From assembly GCA_964605095.1 (NCBI GenBank), contig CAZSBS010000223.1:1-8110 (forward strand): a stretch of 8,110 nucleotides of DNA. Direction: 5' to 3'. Position 1 is the first letter of the stretch, and every line of letters starts with the position of its first letter. The translations under genes and the position numbers were made by a program. Source of the DNA: JAUWQU01 sp964605095 (GTDB lineage Bacteria > Planctomycetota > Phycisphaerae > SM23-33). This document shows, one piece after another, positions 1 through 6,615 of the stretch. Under the pieces are notes generated by a model. That model worked only from the letters and a program-made list of their open reading frames with translations. It was not told the DNA's origin and made no database searches.

Positions 1-59
1 CCAAGGGCTTTCGCGGCCTGTCGGACTTCATCCGCGCGTCAGTGCTGGTGGAGAAGTAG
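1..59 (+). CDS. 3' end of an unidentified gene (partial)
   Basis: The first bases read as an open frame (codons from position 3) ending in TAG at 57-59. The visible C-terminus is KGFRGLSDFIRASVLVEK. Codon choice is GC-rich, like the neighbouring genes, and the frame has the same direction as the downstream cluster. Eighteen residues are too few to assign a family. The gene starts outside the window, so its length and domains are unknown. It could belong to the same carbohydrate-related locus, but the 269-base spacer with a possible stem-loop after it argues for a separate transcription unit. Confidence 0.5.
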   Translation, partial: KGFRGLSDFIRASVLVEK

Positions 60-104
60 GGAATCTGGTAACGCCGCACGGATTTGAGTCGCTGGCCGGC
101 CGGC

Positions 105-137
105 CCTGCCGCCCCCGGCCAAGCCCGGCCGGGCAGG
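105..137 (+). terminator. GC-rich stem-loop, possible terminator
   Basis: About 45 bases after the upstream stop codon, CCCGGCC (114-120) pairs with GGCCGGG (127-133) around a six-base loop. An alternative outer pairing is CCTGCC (105-110) with GGCAGG (132-137). The tract after it (CTCCTTATT) is only weakly T-rich, so this is not a textbook intrinsic terminator. Its place between a stop codon and the next gene is the main support. Confidence 0.35.
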
Positions 138-252
138 CTCCTTATTGTGCCGCCTGGGCGGAACATGCATCCTGCGGGGCGGTTTAACATTCGTCGATAA
201 GAAGTCGGCAAAGAGTCGGCGGAAAAGTCAATTGTCAAGGTGGTCAGTGTGC

Positions 253-266
253 GCGACACATGTCGC
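253..266. promoter_or_regulatory. Small perfect dyad upstream of the ThuA-like gene
   Basis: GCGACA (253-258) and TGTCGC (261-266) form a perfect 6-bp inverted repeat with a two-base spacer, 63 bases before the ThuA-like start codon. A -35-like TTGTCA lies at 232-237, but the correspondingly spaced -10 region (about 255-261) is poor and falls on the dyad. The arrangement would suit an operator over a weak promoter. The regulator is unknown. The rest of the 60-328 gap shows two GTCGG-containing direct repeats near 203-220 and no gene. Confidence 0.3.
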
Positions 267-328
267 TTTTCGTGGCGGCGTATTTCCCGACAACCGGGCT
301 AGTTCGTTATTTAATCTGAGGAGCAATC

Positions 329-1144
329 ATGGGACCAAAGAAAAGTCAACTCGCCGGCCGGGCGCTGGCGATTGTAGGCGCGGCGGCACTTGCGATACTG
401 GCCGGTGAGGCCCTGGCCGATGACGAGAAGCCCGCGACGGCCAGCCAAAGCAAGATCCGCGTGGCGGTCATTGTCGGCGGGCACGGTTACGAAGAGAAGC
501 AATTCCCGGCCATGTTCGAGGCCATGAAGGATGTGGAATTCGTGATTCGCCAGGCCCAGGAGCCCGGAAAGGGGCACCTGTTCGACGACCCGAACAACTT
601 TCCGTACGACGTGATATTCCTTTACAACATGGACAACAAGCTCACGGCCGCCCAGGGCGAGAACTTCCTGAAGCTGCTGGACAAGGGCGTTGGGCTGTTT
701 GTGTGCCATCACGCCATTTGCGGTTTCCAGGACTGGCCGGGCTGGCCGGACCTCATCGGGGCCCGCTATTTCCTCAAGGATGAGATCTTCCGTTGCGAGA
801 AGGGCGTCCGCAGCATCTGGAAGGACGACGTGGACCTCAAGATGCACATTGAGGACGCCAACCACCCGATCACCAAGGGGCTCAAGGACTACGAGATCTG
901 CGACGAGACGTACGGCAAGTGGATGTTCCTGCCGAACAACGTGCTGCTGGTATCCACGCGGCACGCACTGAGCAACGATCAGATCGCCTGGGTCCGCCCG
1001 CAAGGCCAGAGGCGGGTGTTCGTCATGCAGTCCGGGCACGGGCCCCTGGCTTGGAAGACCCCGGGCTTCCTTCACCTGCTCAGCCAGGGCATCCGATGGA
1101 CGGCAGGGCGGCTTGACGGCAAGGACAAGAAGGTCGCAGGTTAG
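329..1144 (+). CDS. Exported ThuA-like domain protein
   Basis: This 271-residue protein belongs to the ThuA-like family, which has a class I glutamine-amidotransferase-like fold and is linked to uptake and oxidation of disaccharides such as trehalose in rhizobia. Residues 1-30 look like a Sec signal peptide: basic start, hydrophobic stretch from about 12 to 26, and ALA before D31. The domain begins with a beta strand and GGHGYE (50-55). The elbow region reads FVCHHAICGFQDWP (124-137), and a later stretch has NHPITKGL followed by ICDETYG, both typical of ThuA proteins from planctomycetes. GAGGAG at 318-323 is well placed for the ATG at 329. It lies 103 bases upstream of a Tat-exported Gfo/Idh/MocA oxidoreductase, a pairing that recalls thuAB. 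The exact reaction is unknown in this subfamily. The family call is firm; the periplasmic sugar role is inference. Confidence 0.85.
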   Translation: MGPKKSQLAGRALAIVGAAALAILAGEALADDEKPATASQSKIRVAVIVGGHGYEEKQFPAMFEAMKDVEFVIRQAQEPGKGHLFDDPNNFPYDVIFLYNMDNKLTAAQGENFLKLLDKGVGLFVCHHAICGFQDWPGWPDLIGARYFLKDEIFRCEKGVRSIWKDDVDLKMHIEDANHPITKGLKDYEICDETYGKWMFLPNNVLLVSTRHALSNDQIAWVRPQGQRRVFVMQSGHGPLAWKTPGFLHLLSQGIRWTAGRLDGKDKKVAG

Positions 1145-1182
1145 GGCATAGGGCGTGCCCCTTCGGGCCACCTGCTGGAACT

Positions 1183-1222
1183 CTCTTACCCTAAGAGCTA
1201 TGACCTAAGACCTAAGACCTTC
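1183..1222. repeat. Heptamer tandem repeat (GACCTAA type) with small hairpin
   Basis: Between the ThuA-like gene and Gfo 1, five consecutive 7-base units run from 1188 to 1222. Two are identical GACCTAA (1202-1208, 1209-1215), flanked by ACCCTAA, GAGCTAT and GACCTTC. The first unit sits in a small perfect hairpin, CTCTTA (1183-1188), loop CCC, TAAGAG (1192-1197). The array ends 10 bases before the AGGAG ribosome site of the next gene. Upstream in the same gap, GCCC-CTTC-GGGC (1157-1168) can form another short hairpin. Confidence 0.6.
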
Positions 1223-1247
1223 CTTCACAACAGGAGTTCACAAGGAA

Positions 1248-2552
1248 ATGATCGGCAGCGGAAAACTTACACGGCGTGGTTTCTTGCGCAAGGCCGCGAT
1301 GGGCGCGGCGGCGGCCGTCGCGGCGCCTTACGTGCTGACCGGCAGTGCACTTGGGGCGCCAGGAGTCCCGCCGGCAAGCGACCGCATTACGCTCGGCCTG
1401 CTCGGCGCCGGCGGGCGGGCGGGCAACTTCTACGCCTGTTCGCCCATTCTGGCTGTCTGCGACGTGGATCGAGACCGGCGACAGGCGGCCGCCAAACGCA
1501 TCGAGGGAATCTCCGGCTCGACCGGCATCAAGGACTACAACGACTTCCACGACGTGCTGGCCAGGCCGGACATCGACGCGGTGATCATCACCGCGCCCGA
1601 CCACTGGCACTGCCAGATGTCCGCAATGGCGGCACTGGCTGGCAAGGACATCTATTGCGAAAAGCCCCTGACTTCCTACATAAAGGAAGGCCGCCGGCTG
1701 TCCGACCTGATCGCTCGCGAGGCAACCGTCTTCCAGACCGGCAGCCAGCAGCGGTCGGATGAGTTGTTCCGCCAGGCCTGCGAGCTTGTCCGCAACGGAT
1801 ACATCGGCCAGGTCAAGAAGGTCATCGTCGGCATCCTGCCGGGCAAGAGCATGCCCGCCCCCGGCGCGCCGGACCCCGTCCCCGACGGCTTCGACTACGA
1901 CATGTGGCTTGGCCAGGCCCCGAAGGTGCCGTACTACAAGCAGCGCTGCTTCTACAACTTCCGCTTCAACCTGGACTACGCGGCCGGAAAAATCTCCGAC
2001 TGGGGCGCCCACCATCTGGACATCGCACAGTGGGGCCTTGGCTTCGAGCGAAGCGGCCCCATCGAGGTCCGAGGCAAGGGTATCTTCCCCACCGACGGCA
2101 TCTTCAACGCCGCCACCGAGTTCACCTTCGAGTGCAAGTACCCCGCCAGGCCGCTGTTTCCAAACGGTGTGACGCTCTACTGCTCGGACAAGTACCGCCT
2201 GGGCATTGAATGGCAAGGCACCGAGGGCAGCGTCTTCGTGACTCGCGACACGCCTCTCGAGACGACTCCGTCGAGCCTGAGGATGCTCAAGCTCAAGCCG
2301 GACGACATCCACCTCTACGAATCGAAGGACCACTGGTTCAACTTCATCGACTGCGTGAAGTCGCGCAAGGAAACGGTGGCCCCGCCGGAGATTGCACACC
2401 GCACCGTGACGATCTGCCACGTTGCCAACGTCGCGATGCTGCTGCGCAGGCCCGTCAAGTGGGATCCGCAAACCGAGCAGTTCCCCGGCGACTCCCAGGC
2501 AAACAGCATGCCCATGGTCGACCGCTCACGCAGAGAGCCGTGGACCCTGTAA
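1248..2552 (+). CDS. Tat-exported Gfo/Idh/MocA family oxidoreductase (Gfo 1)
   Basis: This 434-residue protein is a Gfo/Idh/MocA family NAD(P)-dependent oxidoreductase, a family acting on sugars, inositols and related polyols. It starts with a twin-arginine signal, TRRGFLRK (8-15), then an Ala-rich hydrophobic stretch and a possible cleavage site near 37. The Rossmann loop is GAGGRAG (53-59), D72 sits at the end of the next strand, and the cofactor/catalytic lysine motif is EKP (138-140). The second half has the planctomycete-type YDMWLGQAP (217-225) and DWGAHH (251-256). Its D-x3-H pair (D251, H255) matches the catalytic Asp and His of inositol dehydrogenases. The C-terminus ends REPWTL. AGGAG at 1232-1236 precedes the ATG. 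All expected active-site residues are present, so it is probably active. Tat export suits folding with bound cofactor in the cytoplasm, as in glucose-fructose oxidoreductase. The substrate is unknown. Confidence 0.9.
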   Translation: MIGSGKLTRRGFLRKAAMGAAAAVAAPYVLTGSALGAPGVPPASDRITLGLLGAGGRAGNFYACSPILAVCDVDRDRRQAAAKRIEGISGSTGIKDYNDFHDVLARPDIDAVIITAPDHWHCQMSAMAALAGKDIYCEKPLTSYIKEGRRLSDLIAREATVFQTGSQQRSDELFRQACELVRNGYIGQVKKVIVGILPGKSMPAPGAPDPVPDGFDYDMWLGQAPKVPYYKQRCFYNFRFNLDYAAGKISDWGAHHLDIAQWGLGFERSGPIEVRGKGIFPTDGIFNAATEFTFECKYPARPLFPNGVTLYCSDKYRLGIEWQGTEGSVFVTRDTPLETTPSSLRMLKLKPDDIHLYESKDHWFNFIDCVKSRKETVAPPEIAHRTVTICHVANVAMLLRRPVKWDPQTEQFPGDSQANSMPMVDRSRREPWTL

Positions 2553-2678
2553 GAAGACGGTGGAACCCGGGAAAAGAGAACGGCGGAACCCGGAACCCGG
2601 AAAACGGACCCCGGAAGAACAGCGGAACCAGGGAACTGGTAACCCGGAACCAGGAAAGACGATGGAACCAGGAACTTG
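2553..2678. repeat. Degenerate heptamer repeat (GGAACCC/GGAACCA type)
   Basis: Starting directly after the Gfo 1 stop codon, about 126 bases are built from degenerate 7-base units around GGAACCC or GGAACCA. The clearest part is 2581-2615, with GGAACCC twice in tandem followed by variants. Further copies occur at 2624-2678 with phase slips, as expected for an old slippage-prone array. The only long frame across it (2210-2734, +) has the low-complexity composition expected of a repeat read as protein, so I do not call a gene. Confidence 0.7.
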
Positions 2679-2703
2679 ATATCATGAACGCGAAGCTGAG
2701 GCT

Positions 2704-2721
2704 TGCTCGCTTCGGCGAGCA
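2704..2721 (+). other. Hairpin with TTCG tetraloop
   Basis: TGCTCGC (2704-2710) and GCGAGCA (2715-2721) form a perfect 7-bp stem around TTCG. The C-G closing pair makes this a cUUCGg tetraloop in RNA, one of the most stable known. It lies in the only non-repeat stretch of the gap between Gfo 1 and Gfo 2, between two different heptamer arrays. No T-tract follows, so it is not an obvious terminator. It could act in mRNA stability or processing between the genes. Confidence 0.55.
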
Positions 2722-2737
2722 TGGAAGCACGTAGTCC

Positions 2738-2807
2738 GAAATCTGAAATCTGAAATCTGCAATTTGCAATCTGAGGTCTGAAGCCTGAAGCCTGAAGACA
2801 AGAGCCT
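2738..2807. repeat. Ten-unit heptamer tandem array (GAAATCT to GAAGCCT)
   Basis: Ten 7-base units follow one another in exact phase from 2738 to 2807: three perfect GAAATCT, then GCAATTT, GCAATCT, GAGGTCT, two GAAGCCT, GAAGACA and AGAGCCT. The gradual change along the array suggests ageing of a once uniform repeat. TGA is created at many unit junctions and in all three forward frames, so nothing can be translated through it. The right end overlaps the 5' end of the Gfo 2 reading frame, which opens only after the TGA at 2779-2781. Confidence 0.85.
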
Positions 2808-4119
2808 GCCTCACCGCAAGCTGACGCGCCGCGAAATCCTTCGCGGGGCCGCCGCGGCCGCCACTGCGCCTTACGTGCTGACCAGTGGTGCGCTCGGTGC
2901 GGCTGGGCTTGCCCCCGCAAGCGATCGCGTAACCGTCGCCTGCGTCGGAGTGCGGAACAGGGGAGCCCGGCACCTCAAGAACCTGCTGGCCAATGGCGAC
3001 GTCGAGGTCCTGGCGGTCTGCGACGTCGACCAGGCTGTCCGCCGAAGGGCCGTAAACCGCGTCGCTGGCGCCTGCGCACGTCGGTGGCCGTCCCTCGGCC
3101 GGGCTGCGCCGGCCCAGACGGGCGACTACCGCCAAATCGCCGCCCGAGGTGACGTCGACGCCGTCGTCATCGCCACGCCAGACCACACCCACGCCGTAAT
3201 CGCCATCGAGATGCTCCAGGCCGGACGGAATGTGTACGTCGAGAAGCCCATCGCCCTGACCATCCGCGAGGGCCGGGCCGTTGCCGACGCCGCCGACGCC
3301 GCCGGGCTGGTCGTCCAGGTAGGCTGCCAGCGGCGCTCGAGCCCGAAGCACCGCCTGGCGTGTGAACTGGCACGCGGTGGCGCCCTCGGGCCCCTGGTGA
3401 GGATCGAGGTCGGCATCCCGCGCCGCTCGATGGCCCCGACACCCTGGTCGCCCGAGCCGATTCCCGCGGGCTTCGACTACGACGCTTGGCTGGGCCCGGC
3501 GCCGCTAGCGCCGTATACGCCCGGACGCTGCCATTACAACTGGCGGTTCATCCGTGACTACTCCGGCGGCGAGTTGACCGGCCCGGCCTTCCACGGACTG
3601 GACCTTGCACAGTGGGCAATGGGCGCCGACAACGGCGGACCCGTCGCCGTCGAGGGCGACGGCGAGTACTACCGGAACGGACTCTACGACGCCTTCCATC
3701 GCGTGAACGTGCAGTGGACGTACGCAAACGGTGTGAAGCTGATTTGCCGCAGCGGCTCTTGGGCCTCGACGCGGCTGATCGGCACGGACGGCTGGCTCGA
3801 CGCGGACAGCCTGCGGGCGTCGTCGCCGGGGATTCTCACGGTCGGCGCGGCAACGGGCGACGGTGAGCCACGGGCCGGCGCATCCGGGGGCCCCTCGCAC
3901 ATGCGGAACTTTCTGGCAGCCGTGCGCGCCGGCAGACCGGCAGACACCGCAGCCGGGGCCCAACTCGGCCATCGCACCGCCACGCTGTGCCACCTCGGCG
4001 AGATCGCAATGCGCCTTGGTCGGCGGCTTCGGTGGGATCCGGCCGGGGAGTGTTTCCCGGATGACGCCGAGGCCGAGGAAATGACGCACAGGCCCTATCG
4101 CCCGCCGTGGAAGTTGTAG
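2785..4119 (+). CDS. Gfo/Idh/MocA family oxidoreductase paralogue (Gfo 2), start unclear
   Basis: This is a diverged tandem paralogue of Gfo 1. The frame opens after TGA 2779-2781 and encodes a Tat signal, KLTRREILRG (2818-2847), then APYVLT as in Gfo 1. No ATG, GTG or TTG precedes that signal. The first conventional codon, GTG 2875, would delete it. I give CTG 2785 because GAGG (2773-2776) lies 8 bases upstream; CTG 2806 is an alternative. From 2785 the product is 444 residues, close to Gfo 1. EKP (3241-3249), YDAWLGPAP and the RPPWKL terminus are kept. However, the Rossmann loop reads GVRNRG instead of GxGxxG, and the catalytic motif reads TGPAFHG, so the Asp of D-x3-H is Gly (3580-3582) while the His (3592-3594) stays. 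The frame is otherwise intact and ends TAG TAA. It may be a non-catalytic or altered-function homologue, or an early pseudogene. Confidence 0.8.
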   Translation: MKPEDKSLPHRKLTRREILRGAAAAATAPYVLTSGALGAAGLAPASDRVTVACVGVRNRGARHLKNLLANGDVEVLAVCDVDQAVRRRAVNRVAGACARRWPSLGRAAPAQTGDYRQIAARGDVDAVVIATPDHTHAVIAIEMLQAGRNVYVEKPIALTIREGRAVADAADAAGLVVQVGCQRRSSPKHRLACELARGGALGPLVRIEVGIPRRSMAPTPWSPEPIPAGFDYDAWLGPAPLAPYTPGRCHYNWRFIRDYSGGELTGPAFHGLDLAQWAMGADNGGPVAVEGDGEYYRNGLYDAFHRVNVQWTYANGVKLICRSGSWASTRLIGTDGWLDADSLRASSPGILTVGAATGDGEPRAGASGGPSHMRNFLAAVRAGRPADTAAGAQLGHRTATLCHLGEIAMRLGRRLRWDPAGECFPDDAEAEEMTHRPYRPPWKL

Positions 4120-4153
4120 TAAACAGTGGCAAAGCTAATTAAGGAGACGATCA

Positions 4154-6190
4154 ATGCTTCGCAGGATTGCATGTGTATTGTTGGCGGTGTGTGCGGTGGG
4201 CCCGGTCTTCGCCGGCCCGGTTACGGCCGCAGTTGACAAGGCCGCCCTTGACAAGGCCTTTTCCGATCTGCCGAAGTACGACTGGGGCAACTCGCGCGAG
4301 GCCCTGAACACCATCGACGACGCCGTCGTGAAGTCCCACGGCGACGACGCTGCAAGGGCCGACCTGGAAACCAGGCTGCTGGCTGCGCTCGGCGCCGCCG
4401 ATGCCACAGGCGCCGCAAAGCAGTTCTGCTGCCGAAAGCTCGCCATGATCGGCACGGTCAAGGCCGTGCCCGCCCTCGAGCCTCTGCTGAGCGATAAGGA
4501 CTTGTCGCACATGGCCCGCTACGCCCTGGAACGAATCCCGGGCGAGGAGGTGTCCAAGGCTCTTGCCGGCGCGGCCGGAAAACTCACCGGCCCACTCAAG
4601 ATCGGAATGATCAACTCCCTCGGCGCCCGCCGTGACGCCGGCAGCGCGGCCATGCTCACGGGGCTGCTGAAGGACTCCGACGCCCAAGTCGCCGCGGCAG
4701 CCGCTGCCGCGCTTGGACGCATCGGCGCCAAGGACTCCACCGGGCCGCTTATGGAGTACCTGGCATCTGCCCCAACGGAAACCCAGGCGGCTGCCTACGA
4801 TGCTGCCCTGGAGCTTGCCACCAGCCTGATCGGCACCGACAAGGCCGCTGCGGCCACGATCTTCGAGAAGCTCTACGCCGCCGACCGCCCGATCCGCGTG
4901 CGATGCGCCGCGCTCAAGGGCCTGGCCACGGTTCGCCCGGCCGAGGCCACCCCGGAAATCCTCAAGGCCCTGGCCTCCGAGAGCCCCGTCTTCCGCGGCC
5001 TGGCCGCAACGCTGGTCAAGGACATCCCCGGCGCCGAGGCCACCGCGCAGTTCGCCGCCCAGCTTTCCAAGCTGCCGCCTGACGGCCAGGCCGTGCTGAT
5101 CGACGCCCTCGCCGCACGACATGATCCCGCCGCACGACAGGCCGTGCTCGATGCGGCAAAGAGCGCCAACGACAAGGTCGCCGTTGCCGCCATTGCCGCA
5201 ATGGGCTCCGTCGGAAACGCCAAGGATGTGGACCTGCTTGTCGCCGCCGCTGCCGCCGGAGGCGACAAGGCCGCCGCCGCACGCGCCAGCCTCCAGCAGC
5301 TAAAGGGCAAAGACGTGGACCCCGCCCTCGTCGCCGCACTGGACAAGGCCGACCCGGCCGGGACGGTCCAGATCATCGGCGTACTGGCTGACCGCGCCGC
5401 CGACGCCGCGGCCCCGGCCGTCGAGAAACTCGCCGCATCCGATAACGCCGAAGTCCGCCAGGCCGCCATCGCCGCCGTCGGCGCACTCGGCACCGAAAAG
5501 CAGGTCCCCGCGCTGGTCGCCGTCCTGAAGTCCGCGAAGGATGCCGCCACAACCGAGGCCCCCGGCAAGGCCCTGGCCGCCATCTGCATCCGCGTCAAGG
5601 CCAAGGCCGTCGACGACATCCTGGCCGGGCTGTCCGGCGCCGGCCCAGACGCCCAGGCCAGCCTCTACAACGCCCTGGCACGCGCTGGCGGGGGAAAGGC
5701 CCTGGCTACCATTGTCGCCGCCACCAAGGAAGGCAACGACGGTGCGGTGCGCGCGCTGACAACATGGTCGGCACCCAACGGCATCGACCCGCTGCTGGAC
5801 ATCGCCGCCACCTCCGCCAACAAGGTCCACAAGACCCTAGCCATTCGCGGAGTCATCCGCCTGGCTCGCCTCAAGGATACCCCACAGGCCGACGCCGTGA
5901 CCGCGCTGGCAAAGGCAATGACGCTCGCGGACAACCCCGAAAAACTCCAGGTCCTGGCCGCACTCGGCGAGATACCCGCCATCGAGAGCTTCAAGATGAT
6001 CGCACCATGCGTCGAGGAAAATGCCCTGGCCGAGGCGGCCTGCTCCGCGGCCGTCAAGATCGCCCCCAAGGTCATGGGCAAGGACAAGGACCTCGTCCGC
6101 ACGACCCTGGAAAAAGTCGTCGCCAACACCAAGAACCAGCGAACCAAGAAGCTCGCCGAGCAAATCCTCGGCCCCGCCAAGGGCAAGTGA
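4154..6190 (+). CDS. Exported alanine-rich HEAT-repeat protein
   Basis: This 678-residue protein is made almost entirely of HEAT/PBS-lyase-type helical repeats. It begins with a Sec signal peptide, basic MLRR then a hydrophobic stretch, with likely cleavage after VFA (20) or VTA (25). No convincing lipobox is visible. Repeat units of about 30 to 35 residues follow, such as the one starting VPALEPLL and the one with VRQAAIAAVGALG followed by VPALVAVL. Ala and Lys content is very high, and there is no recognisable catalytic or metal-binding motif. AAGGAG at 4141-4146 is ideally spaced for ATG 4154, 34 bases after the Gfo 2 stop, so the two are probably co-transcribed. HEAT solenoids are protein-binding scaffolds and are common in exported planctomycete proteins. 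A scaffold role for the exported oxidoreductases is inference from context only. Confidence 0.8.
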   Translation: MLRRIACVLLAVCAVGPVFAGPVTAAVDKAALDKAFSDLPKYDWGNSREALNTIDDAVVKSHGDDAARADLETRLLAALGAADATGAAKQFCCRKLAMIGTVKAVPALEPLLSDKDLSHMARYALERIPGEEVSKALAGAAGKLTGPLKIGMINSLGARRDAGSAAMLTGLLKDSDAQVAAAAAAALGRIGAKDSTGPLMEYLASAPTETQAAAYDAALELATSLIGTDKAAAATIFEKLYAADRPIRVRCAALKGLATVRPAEATPEILKALASESPVFRGLAATLVKDIPGAEATAQFAAQLSKLPPDGQAVLIDALAARHDPAARQAVLDAAKSANDKVAVAAIAAMGSVGNAKDVDLLVAAAAAGGDKAAAARASLQQLKGKDVDPALVAALDKADPAGTVQIIGVLADRAADAAAPAVEKLAASDNAEVRQAAIAAVGALGTEKQVPALVAVLKSAKDAATTEAPGKALAAICIRVKAKAVDDILAGLSGAGPDAQASLYNALARAGGGKALATIVAATKEGNDGAVRALTTWSAPNGIDPLLDIAATSANKVHKTLAIRGVIRLARLKDTPQADAVTALAKAMTLADNPEKLQVLAALGEIPAIESFKMIAPCVEENALAEAACSAAVKIAPKVMGKDKDLVRTTLEKVVANTKNQRTKKLAEQILGPAKGK

Positions 6191-6253
6191 GAAGAAGCGG
6201 TCATCGCAGCCCGAAGGACCCTGTGGGAGGGCGCGGAGGCTGTGGAAAAGGTT

Positions 6254-6562
6254 CGCCCCGGACGGGGCGGAGGCCTGTAGACACGGGTGAAGCTTAGCTC
6301 GCCAAACGGCGAGCGGAGCGAAACACGTGGAAGGTAATCATTGAACATATCCGCCCCGGATGGGGCGGAGGAAGCGCCACCAATAACGTCGCCCATTCAG
6401 GCCGGAGCGATCCCTTTACCCCTCCGGGGTAAGAAGCGAATATGACAATCCGGCTTTCCACGGGTTCCGCGACGCCAAGAGGGCGTCGTTCTACTCGTGG
6501 CTATAGTCCGTCGCCCCGCTGGGGCGAAAGGACGATCTTTTCGCAGGGCCGCACCGCGGCCC
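6254..6562. repeat. Array of seven short hairpins (REP-like intergenic element)
   Basis: Seven hairpins follow one another downstream of the HEAT gene, each with a 6 or 7 bp perfect stem and a 3 to 5 base loop. They lie at 6254-6269 (CGCCCC/GGGGCG), 6297-6314 (GCTCGCC/GGCGAGC), 6351-6368 (CCGCCCC/GGGGCGG), 6416-6432 (TTACCCC/GGGGTAA), 6470-6488 (CGACGCC/GGCGTCG, inside an outer CCACG/CGTGG pair at 6458-6500), 6511-6527 (TCGCCCC/GGGGCGA) and 6546-6562 (GGGCCGC/GCGGCCC). The first and third sit in a 20-base direct repeat (6254-6273, 6352-6371) with one mismatch. No credible protein is encoded. The layout resembles dispersed palindromic repeat elements such as REP/BIME units spread by REP-associated transposases. 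No transposase is present here, so that link is inference. Confidence 0.6.
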
Positions 6563-6615
6563 CTGGCAGCGCCAAGCCCAGGCCCCGCTCGTTTGCGCGT
6601 CTATAAAATCAGGGA

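Noticed and set aside
145..408. 87-codon + frame across the spacer and the start of the ThuA-like gene
   Set aside because: Overlaps the start of a well-supported gene in another frame, has no good ribosome site and contains no domain.
311..1171. Long - strand open frame (286 codons) opposite the ThuA-like gene
   Set aside because: GC-rich coding DNA produces long antisense frames. The + strand product has clear ThuA motifs, a signal peptide and a ribosome site; the antisense product shows no recognisable domain.
1212..2471. 419-codon - strand open frame opposite Gfo 1
   Set aside because: Shadow of a strongly recognisable Gfo/Idh/MocA gene; Val- and Ala-rich with no domain.
2684..2734. 16-codon ATG frame in the Gfo 1-Gfo 2 gap
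   Set aside because: Its stop TAG (2732-2734) comes before the array and it is not in frame with Gfo 2. It covers the UUCG hairpin, has no clear ribosome site, and is most likely chance.
2738..2807. Phase-variable translation of Gfo 2 through the heptamer array
   Set aside because: Seven is not a multiple of three, which first suggested a contingency locus, but the units create TGA at many junctions and in all three frames, so no upstream start can read through into Gfo 2.
2553..2807. CRISPR array
   Set aside because: The units are only 7 bases with no spacers; this is simple tandem repetition.
4154..4192. Lipobox in the HEAT protein signal (LAVC, residues 10-13)
   Set aside because: The residue before Cys is Val instead of Gly, Ala or Ser, and the Cys is very near the start; a Sec signal peptidase I site at residue 20 or 25 fits better.
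4151..5122. 323-codon - strand frame opposite the HEAT gene
   Set aside because: Gly- and Gln-rich low-complexity antisense of Ala-rich repeats; the + frame has a signal peptide and an ideal ribosome site.
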